From: Microbacterium ureisolvens
GTDB lineage: Bacteria; Actinomycetota; Actinomycetes; Actinomycetales; Microbacteriaceae
Assembly: GCF_015278315.1 (NCBI RefSeq)
Contig: NZ_JADIJE010000003.1
Coordinates: forward strand, 310,001-374,000
Length of the DNA: 64,000 nt
Direction of reading: 5' to 3'
Shown: piece after piece, positions 8,452-14,892 of the stretch
How positions within the stretch are numbered: the stretch's first letter is position 1
Layout: every line of letters begins with the position of its first letter
Translations under genes and position numbers: made by a program
Notes under the pieces: model-generated
The model's database searches: none
Seen by the model: only the letters and a program-made list of their open reading frames with translations
Told to the model about the DNA's origin: nothing

Positions 8452-9159
8452 TCAGTCGGCGAGGGCGAGCGCGCGGAACGGCTCGCGCGGGGGAGAGGGC
8501 CGCTGCGGCATCCGTGTCGGCTGCTGTCGTGCACGCATCGTCCGCAGGTACAGCTCGTCGATGAGCGCGGTCGCAAGGCGCACGAGCTTCGCGATCTCGG
8601 CCTCGTCGCGGTCGACCCACGCGCAGCGCGGCTCGTCGTCCACGGGCACGAAGCCGTCGTGCTGCTCCCACGCCACCAGCGTGCGCTCAGCACCGAGCAC
8701 GTGCTGCTGCCACCACACCTGCCGCAGGTACGACCGGGGGATGCTGCGCCACTCCTTGTTGGTGGTCTTGATCTCGGCGAGAGTGATGCGCCCGGCGGTG
8801 TCGACCGTGATCCCGTCGGGCGTGGCGAGGTGCCGCTTCTCGACCACGGCGTGGAAGAGCGCCGACGAGGGGAGGATGCCGTGGGTCGCCGCGACCCACG
8901 AAGCGATCTCGGGCTCTCGCGCGCGCCCGTGCGCCGTATAAGCGTTGCCCGAGAACCCCGACCCGAGGAGCTTGGCGTCGGCGGCGCGAGCGATCGCCTT
9001 CTCCGAGGTGAGGGCTGCGACATCCGTCGCCGTGATGCCCCGCGAGCGGGCGCGCACCCAGGCCACCCGGTCGCGCGAGTCCGCGACGATGCGGGCGGCG
9101 ACCTCCGGTGCCTGCGCCGCGAGGCCGGTCGGGCGCGCGACGGAGTGCTCGGGGTTCAC
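8452..9159 (-). CDS. YqaJ-family exonuclease (lambda-exo/RecB-like PD-(D/E)xK nuclease)
   Basis: 235-residue protein with the YqaJ viral-recombinase nuclease pattern: GITATDVAAL near residue 41, GRAREPEIASW (helix Glu), ATPDGITVD (motif Asp), AEIKTT (E-x-K) and YLRQVWWQQHVLG. These are the metal-binding and catalytic positions of PD-(D/E)xK 5'-3' exonucleases that pair with single-strand annealing proteins in phages. No annealing protein or phage gene lies nearby, so this looks like a resident chromosomal copy. The GTG start is supported by TAGCCT six bases upstream, implying a leaderless message. The C-terminal 25 residues are Pro/Arg-rich. Confidence 0.82.
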   Translation of the reverse strand: MNPEHSVARPTGLAAQAPEVAARIVADSRDRVAWVRARSRGITATDVAALTSEKAIARAADAKLLGSGFSGNAYTAHGRAREPEIASWVAATHGILPSSALFHAVVEKRHLATPDGITVDTAGRITLAEIKTTNKEWRSIPRSYLRQVWWQQHVLGAERTLVAWEQHDGFVPVDDEPRCAWVDRDEAEIAKLVRLATALIDELYLRTMRARQQPTRMPQRPSPPREPFRALALAD

Positions 9160-9261
9160 CCCTCGAGGCTACGCCGCCGACACGACATCCGCCGCCTGCG
9201 ACGCGCCCCGCCGTGCGCGGGTGGGGTTGCGCTGGGCGAGGGCGGTGGCATCCTCGGGGGC

Positions 9262-9897
9262 ATGGACACCATCACCTCCCGCGAGTTCCGCGCATTCCCC
9301 GGTGTCGAGGACTGGCGTCCCCGCGTCACCGGCGCATTCGCGCTCTTCCGCACCGGCACGTTCGCCGTCGGCGCCCAGCTGTTCGGGGCGATCGCAGAAC
9401 TGGCCGAGACGGCCGACCACCACCCCGACGTCGACGTGCGCTACGCCACGGTGCGCGTCCGCCTGCTCACCCACTCCGCCGGCGGGCTGACGGCCAAGGA
9501 CGCCGCGCTGGCCGCGCAGATCTCCGAGGCCGCGCGGGAACTCGACATCAGCGCCGTGACCGACCGGATGCAGGACCTCATGCTCGCGGTAGCCACGCCC
9601 GACGTCGCCGCGGTGCTGCCGTTCTGGAAGGCGGCGACGGGCTTCAAAGAGGTGGCCGACGGCGTGCTCTTCGACGCCGACGGACGCGGACCGCTCATCT
9701 GGTTCCAGCCGGTCGACAAGCCGCTGCGCGGCAGGTCCCACCTCGATGTCAACGCGCCGCGCGACGTGATCGAGAAGCGGCTCGAGGCGGCCCTCGCCGC
9801 CGGTGGAACGCTCGTCGACGACTCCCACGCCCCCTCCTGGTGGACCCTCGCCGACGCCGACGGCCACAAGCTCGACCTCAGCCCCTGGCGCTCCTAG
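9262..9897 (+). CDS. Pterin-4a-carbinolamine dehydratase domain fused to a VOC/glyoxalase-like domain
   Basis: 211-residue two-domain protein. Residues about 1-95 match PCD/DCoH: TADHHPDV with HHPD at residues 53-56, followed by LLTHSAGGLTAKD. Members dehydrate 4a-hydroxytetrahydrobiopterin. Residues about 105-211 form a vicinal-oxygen-chelate fold of the glyoxalase-like type, ending in LADADGHKLDLSPW. No aromatic amino acid hydroxylase is encoded nearby, so the substrate of either half is uncertain. It lies divergent from the nuclease gene. The start ATG follows a GGGGG stretch; a CATCCT box lies 7 bases upstream and leaderless transcription is possible. Confidence 0.85.
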   Translation: MDTITSREFRAFPGVEDWRPRVTGAFALFRTGTFAVGAQLFGAIAELAETADHHPDVDVRYATVRVRLLTHSAGGLTAKDAALAAQISEAARELDISAVTDRMQDLMLAVATPDVAAVLPFWKAATGFKEVADGVLFDADGRGPLIWFQPVDKPLRGRSHLDVNAPRDVIEKRLEAALAAGGTLVDDSHAPSWWTLADADGHKLDLSPWRS

Positions 9898-9925
9898 CTC
9901 CCTCTTTCCCGTTTTTCATCTCGCG

Positions 9926-10000
9926 AGAGCCCGTGCTATGACCGAGCGCCCGTGTCGTGATCGGTGCACAACATGGGCGCTCGGTCAGAGCACGGGCTCT
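9926..10000. repeat. Large palindromic element, upstream copy
   Basis: Bases 9926-9951 and 9975-10000 are inverted repeats of 26 bases with one mismatch (arm core GAGCGCCC and GGGCGCTC, ends AGAGCCCGTGCT and AGCACGGGCTCT), enclosing a 23-base loop. The 3' half (from GCCCGTGTCGTG to CACGGGCTCTGG) recurs in the same orientation at 11336-11390, beyond the AbiEi-like gene. It may act as a bidirectional terminator after the PCD-VOC gene, but the duplication suggests a repeat family. Confidence 0.7.
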
Positions 10001-10106
10001 GGTCGTTCGTAAAACGAGTCCTCCCCATGAGGCGAGTGGGGCGGGTTCTCCACGTGATCGGCGAAAGAGGAAATGCACGCGGAATGGGATGCCGCAACGT
10101 GGGGTC

Positions 10107-11135
10107 ATGCCGCGCCATATCTCCCTTTCCACAGCACGTGACACGTTGCGCACTCGCGACGATCTGCGCGTCGAGGGTTGGCGGTCGCGCGACATCCAGG
10201 GTGCACTCGCCGATGGTTCGCTGCGACGCGTTCAGCGCAACCGATACATCTCGGGCCGGCTGTGGCTGGATCTATGGACGGAGTCCCAGCATCTGCTCGA
10301 GGTGGCCTCGGCGGTCGGCGAGATGCGCGACGGCGCAGCCGCCCTCGCCTACGAGTCCGCGGCGGTGCTCCACGGGTTGCCGTTGTTCCGTCATCGGCCT
10401 GCGGCGGTGCACCTCACGCTGCCTCAGGGTGCCCGCGCTTCGAGCCGTCCCGGGCTGTTCCGGCACCGGGATGAGCTCCCGGAGGAAGACGTGGTCGTGA
10501 TGGCCGGCATCCGTGTCACCGCTCCGGAACGCACGGTCTTCGATCTCGCGCGCAGTCTCCCGCTCGTCTCGGCCGTCGCGGCCGCCGATGCGGCTCTGCG
10601 CGAGGTCAGCATGAACGGGACGCGGTATGACCACCTGGCAGCCGAGCAGTGGCGCGAGCGCATGCTCCATCGCGTCCGCAGAGCCAAAGGCGGTCGAGGC
10701 GTGCGTCAAGCGGAGCAAGTCATCCTGTTCGCAGACGGCAGGTCGGAGTCAGCGGGAGAGAGTGCGCCCCGGGTCCAGCTCGCATGTCTGGGATTCGAAC
10801 GATTCGCGCTGCAGGTCGCGGTGGCCGGGCCGGGTGGCAAGGACTATCGCGTCGACATCGGCGTGGAGGACGGCGACCCTTTCCTGGTCGAGTTCGACGG
10901 GACCGGAAAGTACGCCGACGAAGCTCTCAGAGCGGGACGCTCGCTTGAGCAGGTCCTCTTGGAGGAGAAGCGGCGCGAGGACTGGATCCGCGGCACGACG
11001 CAACGCCGCTTCGTGCGGCTCGAAGACGCCCACACATCGACGCCGATGGCCCTGGCCGCGCGTCTCGCTCAGTTCGGCATCGTGCTCCCGGCAGGCGGCA
11101 TCCGTCCGTTTCGGGCCCCGCAGTTCGACCGGTGA
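10107..11135 (+). CDS. AbiEi-like antitoxin-type HTH protein with C-terminal DUF559/Vsr-like nuclease fold
   Basis: 342-residue protein. The N-terminal 60 residues resemble the type IV antitoxin (AbiEi) winged-helix domain: DDLRVEGWRSRDIQGALADG followed by LRRVQRNRYIS. The middle has AALAYESAAVLHGLPLF and RVTAPERTVFDLARSLP, typical of this family. The C-terminal 120 residues look like a PD-(D/E)xK domain of the DUF559/Vsr type: YRVDIGVEDG, FLVEFDGTGKYAD and EEKRREDWIRG. No AbiEii-type toxin gene is adjacent. Start at 10107 is a choice; an in-frame ATG at 10089 is possible. The gene lies between two related palindromic elements, and its last 39 bases are duplicated 121 bp downstream. Confidence 0.72.
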   Translation: MPRHISLSTARDTLRTRDDLRVEGWRSRDIQGALADGSLRRVQRNRYISGRLWLDLWTESQHLLEVASAVGEMRDGAAALAYESAAVLHGLPLFRHRPAAVHLTLPQGARASSRPGLFRHRDELPEEDVVVMAGIRVTAPERTVFDLARSLPLVSAVAAADAALREVSMNGTRYDHLAAEQWRERMLHRVRRAKGGRGVRQAEQVILFADGRSESAGESAPRVQLACLGFERFALQVAVAGPGGKDYRVDIGVEDGDPFLVEFDGTGKYADEALRAGRSLEQVLLEEKRREDWIRGTTQRRFVRLEDAHTSTPMALAARLAQFGIVLPAGGIRPFRAPQFDR

Positions 11136-11390
11136 CAGGCCGTGCTCGCACCGACAGGCCGTGCTCGCACCGACAGGCCGTGCTCGCACCGACAGCACGT
11201 GCGTGCAACGGTAGGCCGGCATCCGTCCGTTTCGGGCCCCGCAGTTCGACCGGTGACAGACCGTGCTCACACGGGCAGCCCGCGCTCGCACCGACGCCCC
11301 GCGCTCGCACCGACAGCCCGTGCTCGCACCGACAGCCCGTGTCGTGCCCGGCGCAGAACACGGGCGCTCGATGACAGCACGGGCTCTGGG
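11097..11390. repeat. 19-bp tandem array, duplicated gene end, and downstream palindrome copy
   Basis: A 42-base stretch covering the end of the preceding gene (11097-11138) is repeated exactly at 11218-11259. Each copy is followed by four 19-base units of consensus SCCGTGCTCGCACCGACAG (11139-11214 and 11260-11335; the first three are identical, others diverged). The second block runs into 11336-11390, a diverged direct copy of the 3' half of the palindrome at 9949-10002. The whole reads as a tandem duplication of about 121 bp made of gene end plus array. There are no unique spacers, so it is not a CRISPR array. Confidence 0.75.
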
Positions 11391-11450
11391 TGTAAGAAAG
11401 GGCGAGAGGGGAGCGCGTGAGGACGCCCGGCGGTGCCGGGAGCGGTCGAT

Positions 11451-11479
11451 TTGGCGGTGGGGGCGGTGTCGCGTACCCT
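11451..11479 (+). promoter_or_regulatory. Probable promoter of the rplJ-rplL operon
   Basis: TTGGCG at 11451-11456 and TACCCT at 11474-11479 are separated by 17 bases, matching a housekeeping actinobacterial promoter. It stands at the start of a long leader upstream of rplJ. Transcription would begin around 11486, giving an untranslated region of about 220 bases. Confidence 0.55.
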
Positions 11480-11485
11480 TGAGGG

Positions 11486-11709
11486 AGCCGAAGACCGCCG
11501 GTCATCGACGTGCGTGCGAACGCATGGAGATCGAAGCTCTGCAACGCAGGGGCCCGCGCAGGTGTCACGAACGATTCTCCTGGATTCAGGAATCCCGCTC
11601 CGTGCGCTTGCGCCGGAGCTTTTTTGTTGCCGTGACGAGATGAGATGAGCGGATGCCTCCGGCCGGCGCCCCGCCACCGCGGAGCGTCTCGTACACACAA
11701 GGAGTGGCC
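11486..11709 (+). promoter_or_regulatory. Ribosomal protein L10-type leader with internal attenuator
   Basis: The 220-base leader between the promoter and rplJ is longer than needed for translation and is where the L10(L12)4 complex binds its own mRNA in bacteria. The segment GGAGCCGAAGACCGCCGG near 11484-11501 resembles the conserved start of L10 leaders. A Rho-independent terminator-like hairpin (GCTCCG...CGGAGC, 11597-11619, followed by six Ts) lies inside the leader, so repression may work by premature termination as well as by translation block. The assignment rests on position and structure; a covariance-model search was not possible here. Confidence 0.65.
11597..11626 (+). terminator. 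Attenuator-like intrinsic terminator in the L10 leader
   Basis: A 6-bp stem GCTCCG/CGGAGC around a GCGC-containing loop is followed immediately by TTTTTTGTTG. It is the only hairpin with a clear T-run noticed in the window. It sits 84 bases before the rplJ start. Confidence 0.6.
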
Positions 11710-12225
11710 ATGGCGCAGAAGGAAGCATCGGTCGCCGAGCTCACGAAGAACTTCGAGGACTCGACCGCCGTTCTGCTGACCGAGTACCGCGGTCTGACGG
11801 TTGCCCAGCTCAAGGAGCTGCGCAACAGCATCCGTCAGGACGCGGAATACGCCGTGGTGAAGAACACGCTGACCAAGATCGCCGCGAACAACGCGGGGAT
11901 CACGTCGCTGGACGACGACCTCAAGGGTCCGTCGGCCATCGCGTTCGTGCACGGTGACCCGGTCTCCGTCGCGAAGGGTCTCCGTGCCTTCGCCAAGGCA
12001 CACCCTCTTCTCGTGATCAAGGGCGGTTTCTTCGACGGGAACCCCCTGAGCGCTGACGAGGTCAACAAGCTCGCCGACCTCGAGAGCCGTGAAGTCCTGC
12101 TGGCGAAGCTCGCCGGTGCGATGAAGGCCTCGATGACCAAGGCGGCATACGTCTTCAATGCGCTTCCGTCGAAGGCCGTCCGCACGGTCGACGCGCTGCG
12201 CGAGAAGCAGGAGTCCGCGGCCTGA
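11710..12225 (+). CDS. rplJ: 50S ribosomal protein L10
   Basis: 171-residue stalk-base protein that anchors L7/L12 dimers on 23S rRNA. The N-terminal rRNA-binding domain is clear: [51 protein letters not shown] and GPSAIAFV. The C-terminal helix that binds L7/L12 dimers runs from about residue 140 to the end. GGAG lies 5 bases before the ATG. It is followed after 42 bases by rplL, the usual stalk operon. It is likely regulated by binding of L10-L12 to the leader. The rplK-rplA genes that often lie near it are not visible in the adjacent sequence. Confidence 0.98.
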   Translation: MAQKEASVAELTKNFEDSTAVLLTEYRGLTVAQLKELRNSIRQDAEYAVVKNTLTKIAANNAGITSLDDDLKGPSAIAFVHGDPVSVAKGLRAFAKAHPLLVIKGGFFDGNPLSADEVNKLADLESREVLLAKLAGAMKASMTKAAYVFNALPSKAVRTVDALREKQESAA

Positions 12226-12267
12226 TAAGGGCCCGGCTAGGCAAAACCCCAATCAAGGAGATACATC

Positions 12268-12657
12268 ATGGCAAAGCTCAGCACTGAGGAGCTGCTCGAC
12301 GCGTTCAAGGAGCTCACCCTCATCGAGCTCAGCGAGTTCGTCAAGGCGTTCGAGGAGACCTTCGACGTCACCGCTGCCGCCCCCGTGGCCGTGGCCGCTG
12401 CCGGCGCCCCCGCCGGTGGTGCCCCCGCCGAGGAGGCCGAGGAGAAGGACGCGTTCGACGTCATCCTCGAGGCCGCCGGCGACAAGAAGATCCAGGTCAT
12501 CAAGGTCGTCCGCGAGCTCACCTCGCTCGGCCTCGGTGAGGCGAAGGCCGTCGTCGACGGTGCTCCGAAGGCCGTCCTCGAGGGCGCCAACAAGGAGACC
12601 GCCGACAAGGCGAAGGCCGCCCTCGAAGAGGCCGGCGCGACGGTTACCCTCAAGTAA
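12268..12657 (+). CDS. rplL: 50S ribosomal protein L7/L12
   Basis: 129-residue acidic stalk protein. The N-terminal dimerisation and L10-binding domain ([20 protein letters not shown]) is followed by an Ala/Gly/Pro hinge (about residues 34-55), then the factor-binding domain with [39 protein letters not shown] and a final [14 protein letters not shown]. It recruits translational GTPases to the ribosome. AAGGAG lies 6 bases upstream of the start. A strong hairpin follows the stop and ends the operon. Confidence 0.98.
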   Translation: MAKLSTEELLDAFKELTLIELSEFVKAFEETFDVTAAAPVAVAAAGAPAGGAPAEEAEEKDAFDVILEAAGDKKIQVIKVVRELTSLGLGEAKAVVDGAPKAVLEGANKETADKAKAALEEAGATVTLK

Positions 12658-12670
12658 TCTCGTTCCTTCC

Positions 12671-12707
12671 ACGAAGGCCCCGGATGCCGCGCATCCGGGG
12701 CCTTCGT
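12671..12707 (+). terminator. Terminator of rplJ-rplL
   Basis: A perfect 17-bp stem (12671-12687 with 12691-12707; arm ends ACGAAGGCCCCGGATGC) and a 3-base loop lie 13 bases after the rplL stop. There is no real T-run after it, as is common for actinobacterial hairpin terminators. The stem contains the GGATGC/GCATCC motif that recurs through the window. Confidence 0.8.
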
Positions 12708-12745
12708 CGTGCGTGGGCACCGGGCACCAGAGTCCACCACCGCTG

Positions 12746-12873
12746 AGACTGCGCATTCTGCGAATTCCCTTTCTCACGGTTTGATCTCAGTTGTGGCCTG
12801 AATTCACGCGCTACTTGCGTTCCGGCATCCGTTCTGGCAAGAATGAGAATGCGCATTCTAGAAAGCGCATTCT
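12746..12873 (+). promoter_or_regulatory. Three 14-bp operators (AGAATGCGCATTCT) upstream of a sugar ABC operon
   Basis: A perfect 14-bp palindrome AGAATGCGCATTCT lies at 12846-12859, a one-mismatch copy AGAAAGCGCATTCT directly abuts it at 12860-12873, and AGACTGCGCATTCT lies at 12746-12759. The centre is CpG, as in LacI-family operators. The sites precede the permease-permease-binding protein-LacI operon, so the LacI-PmoA protein of that operon is the natural candidate ligand. The 87-base gap between the first and second sites would allow looping. No convincing -35/-10 pair could be fixed. Confidence 0.7.
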
Positions 12874-12902
12874 CACCCTCGAAGACGAGACCGGAGGATA
12901 CG

Positions 12903-12965
12903 GTGACGACGACGCACCGCCCCAGAACACGGCCCACCGGCCGTGGCAGCGGAGCACCCGCATGA
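12903..12965 (+). CDS. Possible 20-residue leader peptide coupled to the permease
   Basis: A GTG codon 5 bases after a strong GGAGG site (12893-12897) opens a 20-codon frame (VTTTHRPRTRPTGRGSGAPA) whose TGA overlaps the permease ATG as ATGA. The permease itself has only a weak GGAG site 8 bases upstream. This arrangement would couple permease translation to the leader. It may instead be chance: the peptide is low-complexity and Arg/Pro/Thr-rich. Confidence 0.3.
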   Translation: MTTTHRPRTRPTGRGSGAPA

Positions 12966-13888
12966 GCGCCATCAGCGAGCTCGGCAAGCTGAAGACGGCC
13001 AAGGCCGACGGCAAGAAGCAGAACAAGGCCGCCTATCTGTTCCTCGCTCCGTGGTTCGTCGGCCTGCTGCTGATCACGATCGGCCCGATGGTCGCCTCGT
13101 TCGGTCTCTCGTTCACGCGCTACAACCTGCTGAGTCCGCCGAAGTGGATCGGCTTCCAGAACTACGCGCGCATGTGGGAGGACGAGCGGCTGCACACCGC
13201 GCTGCAGGTCACCTTCACGTACGTGTTCGTCTCCCTACCGCTGCAGCTGGCGGTGGCGCTCTTCCTCGCGATCGTGCTCGACCGGGGCCTGCGCGGCCTC
13301 GCGTTCTACCGCTCGGCGTTCTACCTGCCGTCGCTGCTGGGCGCGAGCGTCGCGATCGCGATCCTGTGGCGCCAGATCTTCGGCGTCGACGGCTTGGTCA
13401 ACCAGGTGCTCGCCGTGTTCGGCATCGAAGGCCAGGGCTGGATCTCCAACCCCGACACGGCCCTCGGCACGCTCATGATCCTCAACGTCTGGACGTTCGG
13501 GTCGCCGATGGTCATCTTCCTGGCGGGCCTGCGGCAGATCCCCTCGATGTACTACGAGGCGGCCGACGTCGACGGCGCCAGCCGGCGGCAGCAGCTGTTC
13601 CGCATCACGATCCCGCTGCTCACACCGATCATCTTCTTCAACGCCGTGCTCCAGCTGATCGGCACGTTCCAGTCGTTCACGCAGGCCTACATCGTCTCGG
13701 GCGGCACCGGCGGTCCGGTCGACGCCACTCTCTTCTACACGCTGTACCTGTACCAGCAGGGCTTCACGAACTACAACATGGGCTACGCGTCGGCCATGGC
13801 GTGGCTCCTGCTGGTCATCATCGGCATTCTGACCGTCCTGATGTTCTGGACCTCGAGATTCTGGGTTTTCTACGATGACCAAGATTGA
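12962..13888 (+). CDS. Carbohydrate ABC transporter permease (MalF/UgpA type, CUT1)
   Basis: 308-residue inner-membrane permease with six or so helices. The first begins near residue 20 (AAYLFLAPWFVGLLLITIGP). The binding-protein-dependent EAA loop is YYEAADVDGASRRQQLFRIT, where the transporter ATPase docks. No ATPase gene lies in this operon; actinobacterial CUT1 systems commonly share a single MsiK-like ATPase encoded elsewhere. It overlaps the second permease by 14 bases, so the pair is coupled. Upstream are three LacI-like operators and a possible short leader ORF. Substrate unknown; the neighbouring DUF6807 and Gfo/Idh genes point to a glycoside or oxidised sugar. Confidence 0.92.
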   Translation: MSAISELGKLKTAKADGKKQNKAAYLFLAPWFVGLLLITIGPMVASFGLSFTRYNLLSPPKWIGFQNYARMWEDERLHTALQVTFTYVFVSLPLQLAVALFLAIVLDRGLRGLAFYRSAFYLPSLLGASVAIAILWRQIFGVDGLVNQVLAVFGIEGQGWISNPDTALGTLMILNVWTFGSPMVIFLAGLRQIPSMYYEAADVDGASRRQQLFRITIPLLTPIIFFNAVLQLIGTFQSFTQAYIVSGGTGGPVDATLFYTLYLYQQGFTNYNMGYASAMAWLLLVIIGILTVLMFWTSRFWVFYDDQD

Positions 13889-14798
13889 CGACGCCGCCAT
13901 GACGGCCCCGCTCGCGACCGAGACCATCGTCACCGGTCACCCGCCTCGCAGTCGCCGGCGCAGCCCGTTCCGCAAGCCGATGACGAGCATCGTGCGCCAC
14001 ACGCTGCTCATCGCGCTGGCCCTCGCCATGCTCTACCCGGTGATCTGGATGGTCGTCAGTTCGCTGCGGCCCAACGACGAGATCTTCCGCGATCCGTCGA
14101 TCATCCCCGACAGCTTCGAGGTCTCGAACTACACCGACGGGTGGAACGCGCTGGCGTACCCCTTCAACGTGTACATGTGGAACTCGGCGCTGATCGTGAT
14201 CGGCTGCATCATCGGCAACCTGGTCTCGTGCTCGATGGCGGCGTACGCCTTCGCCCGGCTGCACTTCACCGCCAAGAGGTTCTGGTTCGCGGTGATGCTG
14301 CTGAGCATCATGCTCCCCATCCACGTCATCATCGTCCCGCAGTACGTGCTGTTCTCCCAGCTCGGGTGGGTGAACACGTTCCTTCCGCTGATCGTGCCGA
14401 AGCTGCTGGCGACCGACGCGTTCTTCATCTTCCTGATGGTGCAGTTCATCCGCGGCATCCCGAAGGAGCTGGATGAGGCGGCGCGCATCGACGGCGCAGG
14501 ACACCCGCGCATCTTCCTGCAGATCATCCTGCCGCTCATGGTGCCGGCCCTGGCGACCACCGCCATCTTCACCTTCATCTGGACCTGGAACGACTTCTTC
14601 TCGCAGCTCATCTTCCTGACCAAGCCCGAGCTATACACCGTCCCGTTGGCGCTGCGGTCGTTTGAGGACGCGCAGAGCACGACCAACTACGCCCAGATGT
14701 TCGCGATGAGCGTCGTCTCGCTCATCCCGATCTTCCTGATCTTCCTGTTCGGCCAGAAGTTCCTCATCAAGGGGATCGCGACGACCGGGATCAAGTGA
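13875..14798 (+). CDS. Carbohydrate ABC transporter permease (MalG/UgpE type, CUT1)
   Basis: 307-residue partner permease. After a 38-residue cytosolic N-terminus the helices begin at TLLIALALAMLYPVIWM. The MalG-type EAA loop is LDEAARIDGAGHPRIFLQII, and the family ending KFLIKGIATTGIK closes the protein. The start lies within the end of the previous gene. It is followed by 94 bases and the binding-protein gene. The ordering permease, permease, binding protein differs from the common binding-protein-first order. Confidence 0.92.
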   Translation: MTKIDDAAMTAPLATETIVTGHPPRSRRRSPFRKPMTSIVRHTLLIALALAMLYPVIWMVVSSLRPNDEIFRDPSIIPDSFEVSNYTDGWNALAYPFNVYMWNSALIVIGCIIGNLVSCSMAAYAFARLHFTAKRFWFAVMLLSIMLPIHVIIVPQYVLFSQLGWVNTFLPLIVPKLLATDAFFIFLMVQFIRGIPKELDEAARIDGAGHPRIFLQIILPLMVPALATTAIFTFIWTWNDFFSQLIFLTKPELYTVPLALRSFEDAQSTTNYAQMFAMSVVSLIPIFLIFLFGQKFLIKGIATTGIK

Positions 14799-14892
14799 CG
14801 CACGCGTCACGCACTCCTTCGCGGGCCGCGAGGCCCACCCTCATCACACGCACCAACACCACTCACCGACTTCGGTCGAAAGGATGCAAGAC

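Noticed and set aside
8452..11135. Prophage remnant suggested by YqaJ nuclease and AbiEi-like genes
   Set aside because: No integrase, structural, lysis or annealing-protein genes and no attachment-site repeats around a tRNA were seen.
11139..11335. Array of 19-bp repeats resembling a CRISPR
   Set aside because: Units are contiguous with no spacers, diverge within the array and arise from a 121-bp tandem duplication; no cas genes nearby.
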